DNA of 64,000 nt from Hericium rajendrae (taxonomy: Eukaryota; Basidiomycota; Agaricomycetes; Russulales; Hericiaceae): assembly GCA_033439255.1 (NCBI GenBank), contig CM065880.1:992001-1056000 (forward strand), written 5' to 3'. The position numbers and the translations under genes were made by a program. Numbering within the stretch: position 1 is the stretch's first letter; the number at the start of each line of letters is the position of its first letter. Under the pieces are notes generated by a model, which saw only the letters and a program-made list of their open reading frames with translations, was not told the DNA's origin and did no database searches. Shown in pieces: positions 12,403-23,674 of this stretch.

Positions 12403-14357
12403 ATGAGTTTAGCTGATTTCCTTCTCTCTCTACGTTCTGAGGAGGAACCCCCGACCCTTGTCCTCGAGAGCAAGGACATTTCAGGCGTTGCCAAGTACAT
12501 CGCCTCAGACGAATGCCAGAACGTGTTCTTGATGGTGAGCTCAGGTCGCTGTTCCTGAATCACTATATCTAATTGACATGATGTTGCTCAGGTAGGAGCA
12601 GGTACGGTCGCCCGACGCACAGGGTTTATTTGTGAATGTGAGCTGATCCCCGTGGCTTTTAGGCGTGAGCACCGCTGCTGGGATACCAGATTTTCGGTCA
12701 CCCGGAACGGGTTCGTCGATTTCACGTATCAAGTGCGAATTTCTGATCTCAAATTAATGCGCCGGAATGTCAGGATTATATGTGAGCGCATGCGCGATTG
12801 AAAGACAGTCTGTGGTCTGAATCGATATGCAGGCTAATCTTGCGCGGCTCGACCTGCCCTCTCCTGAAGCAGTTTTTGAGATTGGCTTTTTCCGCGAAAA
12901 TCCCCGGCCATGTGAGTCCGTTGCGGTTCGACCGCAATTGACGCGATTACTGATGTGTTCAGTCTATGCGCTGGCGAAAGAACTCTATCCCGGACACTTC
13001 CGACCGACAATATCTCACTCATTCATCAAACTTCTCCACGACAAGTCCCTTCTCCACACATGCTTCACGCAGAACATAGACACACTGGAACGACGGGCCG
13101 GTGTTCCTGGGGATAAAATCATAGAGGCTCACGGCAGCTTCGCAACCCAGAAATGTATCGACTGCCAGACGCCATATGATGGAGAAAAGATTAAACGTGC
13201 GGTCCAGGAGGGCACGGTTCCTAAATGCGAGAAATGCGGCGGACTGGTAAAGCCAGATATCGTCTTCTTTGGGGAACCGGTGCGTGCACCGTCTCACTGC
13301 TGGAAGACATCGATGAGCCTTACGGCGTCCAACATTACAGCTTCCGGACTCGTTCATCAGCGGGGTATCCAAGCTCAAACAGGCTGATCTGCTCATCATC
13401 ATGGGCACGTCACTCACGGTTTACCCCTTTGCTGCGTTGCCTCGCCTCGTTCCTGACGAGTGTCCACGGGTCTTGATAAATCTTGACGAGGCCGGAGATA
13501 TAGGATACCTACCCAACGATGTGGTTCTGCTTGGCCCTTGCGACGAGATCGTTAGGAAACTCTGTAAGGAGCTCGGCTGGGAAGACGAACTCGTGGAGGA
13601 ATGGGAAACCACAATACAGTCCCTCGAGCGTCCCGCCGCAGAGGAGGTGCCAACTGTGGAGAAGGCCAAGGTGCCGAAACCAGTGGAAGAAGAAGTGGAT
13701 CTTCTGGCCGCTACAGTGGAGAAAGCGCTGAAGATCTCGGAGCCGAGCGAGGCGAAAGTTCCCGAGCGAGGTCCTGAAATCGCCTTTGAACCAAAGCAAG
13801 CGGAAGCTGTCAAGGTGGAAGGTAAAGGCGAGGGTGAAGGCGTTTCTGTGGTAGAAGAGGGCGAGGTATCTAAACCAGCGAAGGACGAAGTGGATATTCT
13901 GGCCGCCGGCGTGGAGGAAGCGCTGAAGATCTCGGAGCCGAGCGAGGCGAAAGGTCCCGAACAAGGTGCTGAAGTCATCTCTAAACCAAAGCAAGTGGAA
14001 GCTGTCAAGGTGGAAAGTAAAGGCGAGGATAAAGGCGTTTCTACAGCAGACGAGGGCGAGGTATCGAAATCAGTGAAGGAAGAAGAGGATATTCTGGCCG
14101 CCGGCATGGGGCAAGTGCTGAAGGTCTCGGAGACGAGCAAGGGGAAAGGTCCCCACCGAGGCACTGAAATTGCCTTTGAAACAAAGCAAAAAGGAGATAT
14201 CAACGTGGAAAGTAAGGAAGAGGGTGGAGGTGCTTCTACCGCAGATGAGGGGAAGCTAGGTTCGGATGTAGACGAAAAGCGGGAGGATAAATCTGCTGCC
14301 CAAGCGTCAGATACTCCTCTGCCTAAGAAAAAGGTGATCTCTACTGAAAAAGTATAA
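12403..14357 (+). CDS. HST2: Hst2-type sirtuin deacetylase with repeat tail
   Basis: This is a class I sirtuin: an NAD-dependent protein lysine deacetylase resembling yeast Hst2 and human SIRT2, acting on histone H4K16 and tubulin in the family. Seven exons are placed: 12403-12534, 12592-12601, 12663-12710, 12774-12781, 12833-12911, 12963-13279 and 13341-14357. They give 536 residues with all joins in phase. Visible motifs are [17 protein letters not shown] for NAD binding, TQNIDTLE, the catalytic His in EAHGSF, a zinc site CIDCQTPY...CEKCGG, then FFGEP, MGTSL and VLINLDE. Exons 2 and 4 are only 10 and 8 nt long. After the catalytic domain (about residue 310) comes an acidic, Lys-rich tail with three 65-residue repeats. 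No indel is seen. Upstream of APC2 on the same strand. Confidence 0.93.
13680..14265 (+). repeat. Three 195-nt coding repeats in the sirtuin tail
   Basis: The tail frame contains three direct repeats with an exact period of 195 nt (65 codons). The anchor motif for DLLAA / DILAAG recurs at 13695, 13890 and 14085. Each unit reads roughly a VDILAAGVEEALKISEPSEAK segment, a short PKQ.EAVKVE segment and a GVS.ADEGEVSK segment. Units 1 and 2 are most alike; unit 3 is more diverged. Confidence 0.9.
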
Positions 14358-14844
14358 GGGGACGTTAGTTCATCTCTCTAGAAGTCATCTTCGTAGCGTG
14401 TAAGAACTGCCATCTAGAGCGTCTTGTATCTGTATCATAGGCCATTTTAGGCCTTTGTGGTCGTCTTCGGTGGAAATCTGTCGATTGTATCTGATTAGTT
14501 ATGTACCTCATTTTTGTACTTGTATACAACATCTTGGCATTGTCTACTCTGAATCCATGACGAGTCTTACATACTTAGTTTTTGAGGAGCGATTTGTTCA
14601 TACTGTATACTTGCTCCGTGCACGACGCGTCGCGTCGCGTCGTTTCGTTTCTGACCACGTGTGACGGTCAGACAGCATGATCAATCAATCACGAGGCTCA
14701 TCGTCGAGCGCGTCGAGCGCGACGCGTTTGGCTCATCTCTTTGTCTTTTACCGCCGCATTCATCCAAGCCTCCTCTTTCGAGCCAATAGTTTTGTATCTT
14801 TGACCGTGTCAATCTCGCCAAGAAGCAATTGGAACATTGCTGGC
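14358..14844. other. Spacer and promoter region of APC2
   Basis: This spacer holds the sirtuin 3' flank and the APC2 promoter. It contains CG-rich short tandem motifs (CGTCG repeats near 14624-14640 and GCGTCGAGC near 14708-14722) and two ACGCGT hexamers. Confidence 0.6.
14625..14727 (+). promoter_or_regulatory. Two ACGCGT (MCB-like) sites upstream of APC2
   Basis: ACGCGT occurs at 14625-14630 and 14722-14727, that is 215 and 118 bases before the APC2 start. This hexamer is the core of the MluI cell-cycle box bound by MBF (Mbp1/Swi6) in fungi. Use in this organism is inferred only from the motif and the cell-cycle role of the gene. Confidence 0.4.
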
Positions 14845-17800
14845 ATGGCTTCTGAAGCCCTGCGGTCACAAGTCGCCAGCAAATGGCAGGACGCATTCAG
14901 CCGTCTTAACCGCGACGCCCCAGGGATAACAGGCTTGCTTGAATGTAGTGAGGTGCGTTCTTCATTCTATGCTGCAAGAGAGCGTGTCAGTGACTTCAGA
15001 CGTCCAAAGGCGTGGAAGGTCGCCGTTGATTTTTTGTATCCCAGAGATCTTGGGGAGCCACAGAAGGATTTCAGTGAATCTATTTCCTTTATCTGCATTT
15101 GACGGTATCTCATATAACAACCGTATCGACCATAGATTCTGAAACCATTAGAGGAGCGTTTGATATCCTGATGCAGTGTCGGATGCTGCCCATGCTACTG
15201 GAGAGTTTCGTGGGTGAGTCTTCGTCCGCCCCATACCATGTCAACCTTTGCTTATATGTGCAGAAAATATGCGTAGACGACAATATCTGATAACAGATGA
15301 TATCATGGACCACATGTCGCGTTATGAGGTGAGCGGATGCAGTTTCCTGAGGGTTTCTGAGGACGCTGACCGTCTGACTAGGCGAGTGGGGATCCTGATG
15401 TTATTGGACATTTAGTCCTTCGAGTCGCAGAGTGGTACCGAACATGGGCGCCAGGCGGGGAGTAAGTAAGCTCTGTCTTCTCTGCGCAGTTCATTTTCCA
15501 ATGGCCACAGTCCGGCCAGGTTAGGACACACGATAACGTCGACCTACAACGTCAACTTTCGCACCCACGTATTCTCCGTTCTTCCACCAAAATTTGCCGG
15601 AGGATTCAAGAAACTGATCAAGGCCACACTGGTGCAAATGACCGACCCATTATCTCAAGATACTCCTCCTTCCGTTGACGACCCGAATCTGTGGCCGTCC
15701 TTTGAATTGCTGGGGCTTGTCGACCGATACGAGTCTCTCATTGCCAGTGTCTGCTACGAGCACATCGAAAGCCATGTCAACGAATCGTGCGAAGGCAAGT
15801 GGGATGAACCGATGCTCGGCAGATTGAGGGAATGGATGGCAGATAAAGTTGTCCCATGGATGCTGCAGCCGTATGCGCGCGGAGCGAAGAATGGCGAGCT
15901 AGTCAAATTTGTATCTCCTTCAGCCAAGCTGATTGTAGTCTAGCTGAGGAGGCTCGGACGATGCTACAAGGCGTCGGATCACGCTTTGATTTTCACGTAT
16001 GCAAGTCTCTCTGTGACCTTCGGTGAGTGCATTCTCATGTTGCAGTATCGACATGTCATTCTGACGTCGGCTTTAAAGCACGAAAGAGATATTCGACATC
16101 ATCATTGACTATCCGGACTCGGCATCTGCTCTGCAGGACCTCAAAGTTTGGATCATGCTTTGCCTGACGAACTCCAGCCTGACCTTATTGTCCAGGAATG
16201 TCTGCAACGGGTTGATCAACGTTCTCAGCTTGTACAAACGCTTCGGAAGGCGTGAGTTGTTCGATTGTCATCTGATTCGCAACCTGATATCACGTTCTGC
16301 TTTCAGTAATAGGAAACGTCTTCTTCACCCGGGAGCAGACACCCGCGATATAATCACACAATATGTCTCCATAATACGATGTCTTCGAATCATCGACCCG
16401 CCGGGCGTCTTGCTGTTCAAAGTTGCTGATCCTATTCGACGATATCTCCGGTGAGCACATACTCCAGGTATTCTGAAGTGCGCGATACTGATGTTCGTTC
16501 TGAAGAGAACGACCTGACACCATCCGTTGTATTGTAGCAAGCCTCGTAGGGGATGATGAGAGTGGGGACTCTCTTGTGGACGATACCGAACCTATACAGC
16601 CATTACAAAGTATTCAGGTCGAAGACTACACTGATCCAAATTGGGAACCAGAACCCATCGACGCCGGGCCTGGTAAGTACCATCTCTCACTGCTCGCAGT
16701 CATTGCGCTAAGTGGCGTGTGGAGACTTCCGGACGAATAAACCAAGCGATGTCATAAGCACCCTTGTCAGTATCTATGACTCAAAGGACCTTTTCGTCAA
16801 AGAGCTGCAGGTGCTTCTCGCGCAGCGACTTCTTGCGATCAGCGATGGTAATTACGAAAAGGAGGTTTGCATTCCTGCAATTTCCGTTCTTTCGAGAGCT
16901 GACTTGGAGTCTTAGCGTCGTAACGTTGAGATTCTGAAGATCCGATTCGGCGAGGCGGCATTGCAAGTATGCGAAGTCATGCTTAAAGATATGACGGACT
17001 CGAGACGAATCGATCAACATGTGCAATCTCAGAAATCTGTACGCTATGAGTCCTGGCTTACCTTCCAATTGACTGAGACTTGTGTAGTCCGTCATGCATC
17101 CTACCATCATCTCGAGGCACTTCTGGCCGCCCTTGCAATCCAGCACCTTTAATATGCCCGGCCAGTTCAAAGAGTATGTCGCCGCAGGTCTGGGTACTTT
17201 ACATGACTGACTGCGGTCATGACAGGATCCAAGAGTCCTACGCGCGAGAATATGCGATATTCAAGCCGGATAAGCGACTTCGTTGGCTACCGAACCTCGG
17301 CACTGTCCACCTCGAAGTCGAGTTGCAAGACCGAACTATCGTTGCCGATGTATCACCGCTTGAGGCTGCGTTCATTGAGTTGTTCGCCGAGAAAGGTGAG
17401 TTACAGATCTACCTTAGCGTTCTGATAAGTCACTGACATCGTAATTTTTGTAGATGTGTGGACTGTCAAAGACCTGATCGAACGGGTTGGATCCATCGAG
17501 CGATCATCAGCCATGAGGGCGCTGATATCATGGGTCGATCGCGGCGTCCTCAAAGCAGACGGGGAGGATCAATTCCGCCTGCTCGAGAAGGCCGATGCAG
17601 ACCACAACAACCGACCCCGCCGTGTGATCATGATGGAAGAGGAGCCAACAGTTCTGAGCGTGCAGCAGCAGCAAGCGGAACAAATGAAAGCGTTTTGGGG
17701 GGTCCGTCAATCTCATGTCATTTCTCGATTCGTTCTTCGGCTGATTTCTCATTCAGTTCGTCCAAGGAATGCTCAGGAATCTTGGGGCCCTGCCGTTGGA

Positions 17801-17933
17801 CAGGATACAGTCGATGCTCAAGTTCACGCCTGGATACGACAGGAACATCGAGCAGTTGGCCGGGTTCATGGAAGCGGCACGGTGGGAAGGCCTCGTCATT
17901 GTAAACCAAGGCTTGTGGAGATTGAATCGATAA
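14845..17933 (+). CDS. APC2: APC2, cullin subunit of the anaphase-promoting complex
   Basis: Apc2 is the cullin-like scaffold that, with the RING subunit Apc11, forms the catalytic core of the APC/C ubiquitin ligase driving anaphase and mitotic exit. The gene starts at 14845 (MASEALRSQV) and is cut into about fifteen exons. Diagnostic stretches are LCDLRTKEIFDIIIDYPDS, LRIIDPPGVLLFKVADPIRRY, the cullin-homology segment FVKELQVLLAQRLL with RNVEILKIRFGEAALQVCEVMLKDM, NMPGQFKE and LRWLPNLGTVHLEVEL. The C-terminal winged-helix domain ends VIVNQGLWRLNR. One intron (15894-15943) uses a GC donor. All other joins checked keep phase, so this large gene is intact. Confidence 0.93.
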
Positions 17934-18593
17934 GTCTTTTTTAGTGCTCTCTCCATGAACCGGCTCTCCTTGGATCTAGGATAAATTATTCTCGCTGTAA
18001 TGGCCATGGCTGTATCTGTATACCTGTATTATTCTCAATATTCAGTCACTGCATTACTTATACCAGGCAGTATGCCATTTCTGAACGAATGTCTGCCAGA
18101 ACCCCGTTGCTCGGGGGTGTCGGCGAGGCGTCCATACATCGGTTATGCTATGGGCCATCGTCATCACATCATGCCGAACCCCACGCGCTCACGCGCCAAT
18201 GAGTGTCCACACTTAGCAAAAAAAAAACCAAAAAGCTAATTTTTTCGCTCCCTCAAACAATGTCCTTGTCAGCCCTCGCGCACCTCTGAGATTCCGCAAT
18301 CCGATAGTAGCAACTTAAGCTTATGGGCCGGGGGGTCGAGGCCTATGATCACAGTAAATCGGCAGCAGGATACGATTACATAATCGAGCTGGTGTCGAAA
18401 TCAGCGATTGCTTGTTCGAAATCCGAAGACCAGTACCCTGCGCCTCTGGCCAGTGCCGTCCATCTATTTCAGTTTCCTTCTTTGCCTTCCGCCCTGATCC
18501 TGCAATTTCACCCAGACCAGTGGCAGCGGCAGGAACCAGGTCGTGCCCGCCGTCGTCTCGCTCTCTCACGCGTCTTCCGCAACGACTCCCGAC
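17934..18593. other. Spacer between APC2 and the MAPKK gene
   Basis: 660 bases with the MAPKK promoter. There is an A-rich run near 18219-18232 and T-rich segments. No RNA gene or further protein gene is supported. Confidence 0.5.
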
Positions 18594-20154
18594 ATGGCCA
18601 CGCCTGTCCGCAAGAAGCGCAACTTCAAAGCCCTGCAGCTCGATGTCGCCGCGTCGCCTGCATCTGCGCCTGAACCAGAGCCCAAGCCCACCCGCCTGGC
18701 GCCTGCTGCGGGCGGGAAGAAGCGGCCACCGCCCATGACGCTGAAGAGCGGCAAGGCGCAATCAACGCCGTCGGGCGTCGGGGATCCCGGCGCGCTGCTG
18801 TCGGTCGAGGGCGGTCCCACCTCGGCACCAGCGACGGGCTCGGCGGCGGCACATCGTCTAACATACCACTCGACGCTGTCGAACACGCTCGCCAAACTCG
18901 ACATGAACGCGGAGACGAAGTACGATTTGCGTGACGAGGACCTAAAGGACCTGCAGGAGCTGGGCGCCGGGAACGGCGGGAGCGTGAAGAAGGTCGAGCA
19001 TGTGCCGACGCAGACGATCATGGCGAAGAAGGTGCGTCTGCGAGCCTCGTGTGCTGCTTCCGCGTCTGAGATATGCCGCCGTTTATCGCGGTTCCCAGAT
19101 TGTTCTCATTGACGCCAAACCGTCAGTGCGGAAACAAATCCTACGCGAGCTGCAGATCATGCACGACTGCAGTTCGGGATATATCATTTCATTCTACGGC
19201 GCGTTCCTCTCGGACCCCAACATCTGTATCTGCATGGAGTTCATGGACAAGGGGTCGCTGGATGGAATTTACAAGAAGATAGGCGCTATCGACATTGACG
19301 TGGTCGCTAAGGTTGCCCTGGCTGTGTTGGAGGGTCTCACATATCTCTACGACGTGCATCGCATCATTCATCGCGGTACGTTACATCCTCGGAGAGCAGT
19401 GCGTGTTCTTCACGTGATCTGATATACGCGCCAGACATCAAGCCGTCAAATATTCTGTTTAACTCCAAGGGTCAAATCAAGATTTGTGATTTCGGTGTCT
19501 CCGGAGAGCTTATCAATTCCATTGCGGATACGTTTGTGGGCACATCAACGTATATGAGCGTACGTGGTTTTATCTCCAAGACGTCGCGTGCTGACTTGGT
19601 GACGTCGTTTGCAGCCAGAACGGATACAGGGCGCGCAGTATACCGTCAAATCCGATGTCTGGTCTTTAGGCATCTCGTTGATCGAACTTGCGCTGGGACG
19701 CTTCCCATTCTCAGATTCTGTGTCGGACGATGACTCGGATTTGTCTGACTTTGAGGGTACATTATCGCCCTCGAAGCCGATGCCCATGATGCTTCCGCCA
19801 TCGAGGAAGGACACGGACAAGGAGTCCAAGCGGAACAAGCGAAAGAGCAAGGGTGTCAGTCTGCAGGGCGGAGGAATGACTATGAGCATACTTGAATTGC
19901 TGCAGCACATTGTCAACGAGCCTGCGCCACGGCTAACGCCTGAGGGCCGCTTCCCGAAGATGGCAGAGGTCTTCATTGATGGCTGTCTATCGAAGGATCC
20001 TGACCAAAGAGGACACCGAAGGATTTATTGGTAGGATCCTATTCTCAATCCTTTGACGCACGTGCGATTGACATCGCCGCTTCAGAATCATGAATGGATA
20101 ACACACGCCCGAACATCGTCTTTTGATTTGGAAGCTTGGGCCAGTACCTTCTGA
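18594..20154 (+). CDS. Ste7/Fuz7-type MAP kinase kinase
   Basis: This is a dual-specificity MAPK kinase of the mating/filamentation (Ste7) class. The start is taken at 18594 ([14 protein letters not shown]); an in-frame ATG at 18543 would add 17 residues. After a Ala/Pro/Ser-rich N-terminus come [15 protein letters not shown] (glycine loop), MAKKIVLIDAK with the ATP-binding Lys, [12 protein letters not shown] (hinge), [12 protein letters not shown] (catalytic loop), [20 protein letters not shown] with the activation Ser/Thr pair, then TYMSPERI. Between the F and G helices lies an insertion with an Asp/Ser-rich part and a Lys/Arg-rich part. One base is missing near 20006-20012: after KDPDQR the frame must shift to read TPKDLL, then splice to NHEWI and end at 20154. 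Read literally, the protein would stop at 20034. Confidence 0.9.
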
Positions 20155-21343
20155 TGTATAACCACGCTTCTGCTCGCATCATATCGCTGATACCCACACC
20201 GCGCTGCTCAAGGAGGCAGCTATTGATTCCCTCACGCACCGTCAACAGTCGTCACCATGTGTTTTGACTCTCGCGTCGCGTCCCATCTTGAAGCTGGGGC
20301 GGTCTTTCTGAATGTGATGTATGTATTCTAGAGAATCCATGGATGATCAACGGACTTTTGGATATACCTGGCGTCTGAGTCGGGGTCGAACGTTGCTCGT
20401 GCAAGGCGCAACTTGTATCCTGCGTTCGCCCATTCACACCTTGTCTTGCTGCGCCTAGCATGCTTCGCAGTGTTGCCGCTATTTGGGTCGCGAAGGCTAG
20501 TATCAGCTCTCGCCTCTTCCACAATCAGCTTGATCAAAACGTTTGTTCCGCGCAGATACTGTTCTGCCACTCGCGGAAGTATTCAAACGCTCTACTCTTC
20601 GATCTGGCCCCACTCTCTGGTCACCTGGGGTAGAGCATGGGTAAGTCGATGTGAACATCTGCTGTCACCCTGTTCGCTTCACTGCCCCGTAGGGCGGCTT
20701 TTGTCAGCTCTATAGCCTGGCATCCTCGAACGTGCTCAAGTCGATGCAGACCCTGCCCCTGGCATTCCATCCGTCCTGGCTGACGTGTGGCACAATCGCC
20801 CAGCGTCTCATTTAGCGATGCTCCGCCTCGGACTCCGAATTTGGCATCCGCATCTCCAGCCTGGATGTCTCATTCACCGCCAGACACTTCTTCCTAAAGT
20901 CGATGCATGCATGATTACCATCAAGCTTCGAATTTCACGGACAAGTGGGGACTGTGGAAGCACAAGAGGAACCATGTGTATAAGTACTTTAGGCTACGAT
21001 GGAAGAAGCTCTTGCATTTTCTTTCCCTGATTCCCGACTCGGACTGACGTCCCTGCTATTATTCGCATTCAACACGTATACGATCTGCACTGCCGTTCTC
21101 CTGTGGCCAATCAATATATCACTAACCACCCATCTGGTTTCAGCACCGGAGTGGACGTTGCAACGGAGCTGGACCGCTGACGTTGAGCGGGGTGTCTGTT
21201 TCTGTTTCCTTCCACACAGCTGTCTGCAGCGGAAAGATTAGCGCCGACGCCCGATCGCAATTCAAGCATTCCTCTGCATAGGACTTCGATATACCCTTTC
21301 GATAACTGTCACTTCAACGCCATAAAGGCAGCGCATCATCGAG
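20155..21343. other. Spacer between MAPKK and DUF2235 genes
   Basis: About 1.2 kb with several 60-100-codon open frames on both strands, none recognised and none with consistent splice context. It must contain the promoter of the DUF2235 gene. Confidence 0.45.
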
Positions 21344-23353
21344 ATGGACGCCTCGTCTTCCGCTGCTCCTGCGCCTGCTCCACCTGCGACCCCACCCATC
21401 GCCAAGCCCGTGCCAATGGTCCGAAGCCCACGCACACTGGTTCTGTGCTTTGATGGCACGGCGAACGAGTACGACTCTACGGTATGGCTATTTTTAAATT
21501 CCATGACGCACTGTCTTGACCTTAATGAACCGGCTGATCTTCAGAACACAAATGTTGTCAAATTCTTTTCGCTACTCAAAAAGACAACATCGACGCCCAG
21601 CTTTGCTATTATCAGGTGTGCTTTGTCTTATATACTAGCTTCGCTGCATTCTTGGGACTCAATAATGTATTGTCAGGCGGGCGTTGGCACTTATTTCCAG
21701 CCTGGCACGGTCTCTCCCATCTTCAGCTGGGTAGCAAAGGTCGCGGACGAAGCTGTCGCTTGGTATCTTCCAGCGCATGTCATGGATGGCTACAAGTTCC
21801 TCATGCAGAACTACAATGCCGGAGACAAAATCTGCCTTTTCGGTAGGTCTCTTGGATGTGACGATTGAAGATCAGCACTCATGTATAGCAGGATTTTCTC
21901 GGGGCGCCTATACCGCCCGAGCCCTGGCCGGAATGCTTCATAAGGTAAGCTAATTCTCTTTCTTTCAATTCTGTTTGTTCAGCCGTGTGGCCCAGGTCGG
22001 GTTGCTTCCGAGGGACAACTATGCTCAGGTTCCATTCGCATACAAGCTGTACAAATCCTCCAAGGCGTCCAATCAGGTCCTGGCCGCAGGCTTCAAGCAA
22101 ACGTTTTCCGCGATGTCCCCATTGAGTTTTTAGGCGTTTGGTAAGCGAACTTCCGTCCGACTGCAAAATAGGAAGTTATCGCCGTATGTCCGCTGCTGAT
22201 TTGCGTGGCATTTTCAGGGAAACGGTTGCTAGCGTCGGAATTGTCTGGACGAAGAGCCTGCCATTTGTCACCACCAATACAACCATCAAGACGTTCAGGC
22301 ACGCGCTGTCCCTCGATGAGGTATCTATTCTCGTGTTTCACCCATGTGGTATATCCATTGACCTCAATATGGCCTGAAGCACCGCGCCAAGTTCCGTCCA
22401 GATTTGTATAATCGCCCTCTACCGGATACCTCTCCGGCTGAAGCGGACCGCAACCCTGTGGGCGTAAATCACCTCGTCTCTAATATCAAGACTGGCTTCC
22501 ACAAGATCAAGCGCAGCCTCGACGAGACGCGCCATTCCGTGGACAAAGCCATTGACGAAGTCTTGGATGTGAGCGATGGAGAGGACCGCTTCTCCACGTC
22601 ATCCAACGAGTTCACCACCGACGTTAGGGAAGTCTGGTTCTCAGGGTGCCACAGCGGTAGGGATCCATGGATGCTATCTGCACCTCGAGTTTGCTGACCT
22701 TTTCTGTTTCCCAGATGTAGGAGGCGGCTCCGTATCTGACACGACAGTGTATTCCCTTGCCGATGTTCCTTTGTGCTGGATGGTCCGCGAGGTCATGGAG
22801 GCGCAGTGTGGCATCCTGTTCGAGGATGCTGCGCTGCACAGATGGCGCATTCCCTTGACCTGCTACGGATTCATTCAAAATGAAGCCTGGAGGCATGCAC
22901 AAGAAGCAAACCAGCTTGCACGACTACATGAAGCCTGGTCACAATGGCAAATCGCAGCTCACGGACGGACACGGCAAGGAGGCCGAGCAGCCTGACAGTC
23001 CGCTCAGCAAGGAGCAGAGTCGAGAAGCGCAGGATGTCTTGCAACCGATAAACGATCAGTTGAAGTTGGATCCGCTCTGGTGGCTTTTGGAGATTGTACC
23101 CACGAAATATGCCTGGCAGAACTCGGCCGGCAAGTGGATCAGCAGATGGAGGTCCGTGCATGTAGCATCGACATGTCTTCCTGGTTCGCATCTGACTGCT
23201 TTTATCATTGGCAGCTTCCATCTTGGCCGCGGGCGTTTCGTTCCTGAGAATCCCAAGTTCCACCACAGCGTCAAGATGCGCATGGAAGATCCGAACTTGA
23301 AGTATACCCCGAAGGCGAGATACGTCAAGGGTACTGAGACGTATGTGGATTAG
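21344..23353 (+). CDS. DUF2235 (Tle1-like) alpha/beta hydrolase
   Basis: This protein has the DUF2235 domain, now described as the Tle1-like phospholipase catalytic domain, common in several copies in agaricomycetes and of unknown role there. It begins MDASSSAAPAPAPP and then shows RTLVLCFDGTANEYD, NTNVVKFF, AGVGTYFQPG, the nucleophile elbow GFSRGAYTARALAG, FLGVWETVASVG, FSGCHSDVGGGSV and, near the end, LDPLWWLLEIVP with GRGRFVPENP. At least nine exons are present. Two single-base shifts are needed. One base is missing next to the T run at 22104-22107 before RDVPIEFLGVW. One extra base lies around 22850-22880 between RWRIPL and the MKPGGMHKKQ segment. It faces the AMP deaminase gene tail to tail. 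Confidence 0.85.
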
Positions 23354-23674
23354 TTGAATTTGCAACTTTGGAAGGAGAGGTTGTATTTTATCCTTGATTG
23401 TTTACCTTATTTTTTTATCATTGATACCACGCCATTCCGACATTTTGATACTGCCTTTTCATACTTATTTGATGACCATCACGATACCTCCCGACTTTAC
23501 GAATTACCGTTTTCATACTTTACTCTGTTACTACTCTGAGAACTTACTATGAATATTACGAACGTCATGTTTTGTCTAACCCCACGGTCGCTGAGCAGGT
23601 AAATACAGCTTATTCAATTGAGCTACGCTACAAAAGATTACTCTACTACATACTGCTGCTTGTACACTCACCCT
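23354..23674. other. Convergent 3' spacer
   Basis: About 320 T-rich bases between the stop codons of the DUF2235 gene (plus) and the AMP deaminase gene (minus). Nothing beyond 3' untranslated sequence is apparent. Confidence 0.5.

Noticed and set aside
13421-14203. 260-codon minus-strand open frame
   Set aside because: It is antisense to the sirtuin tail repeats, and its own repeats are just the complement of those.
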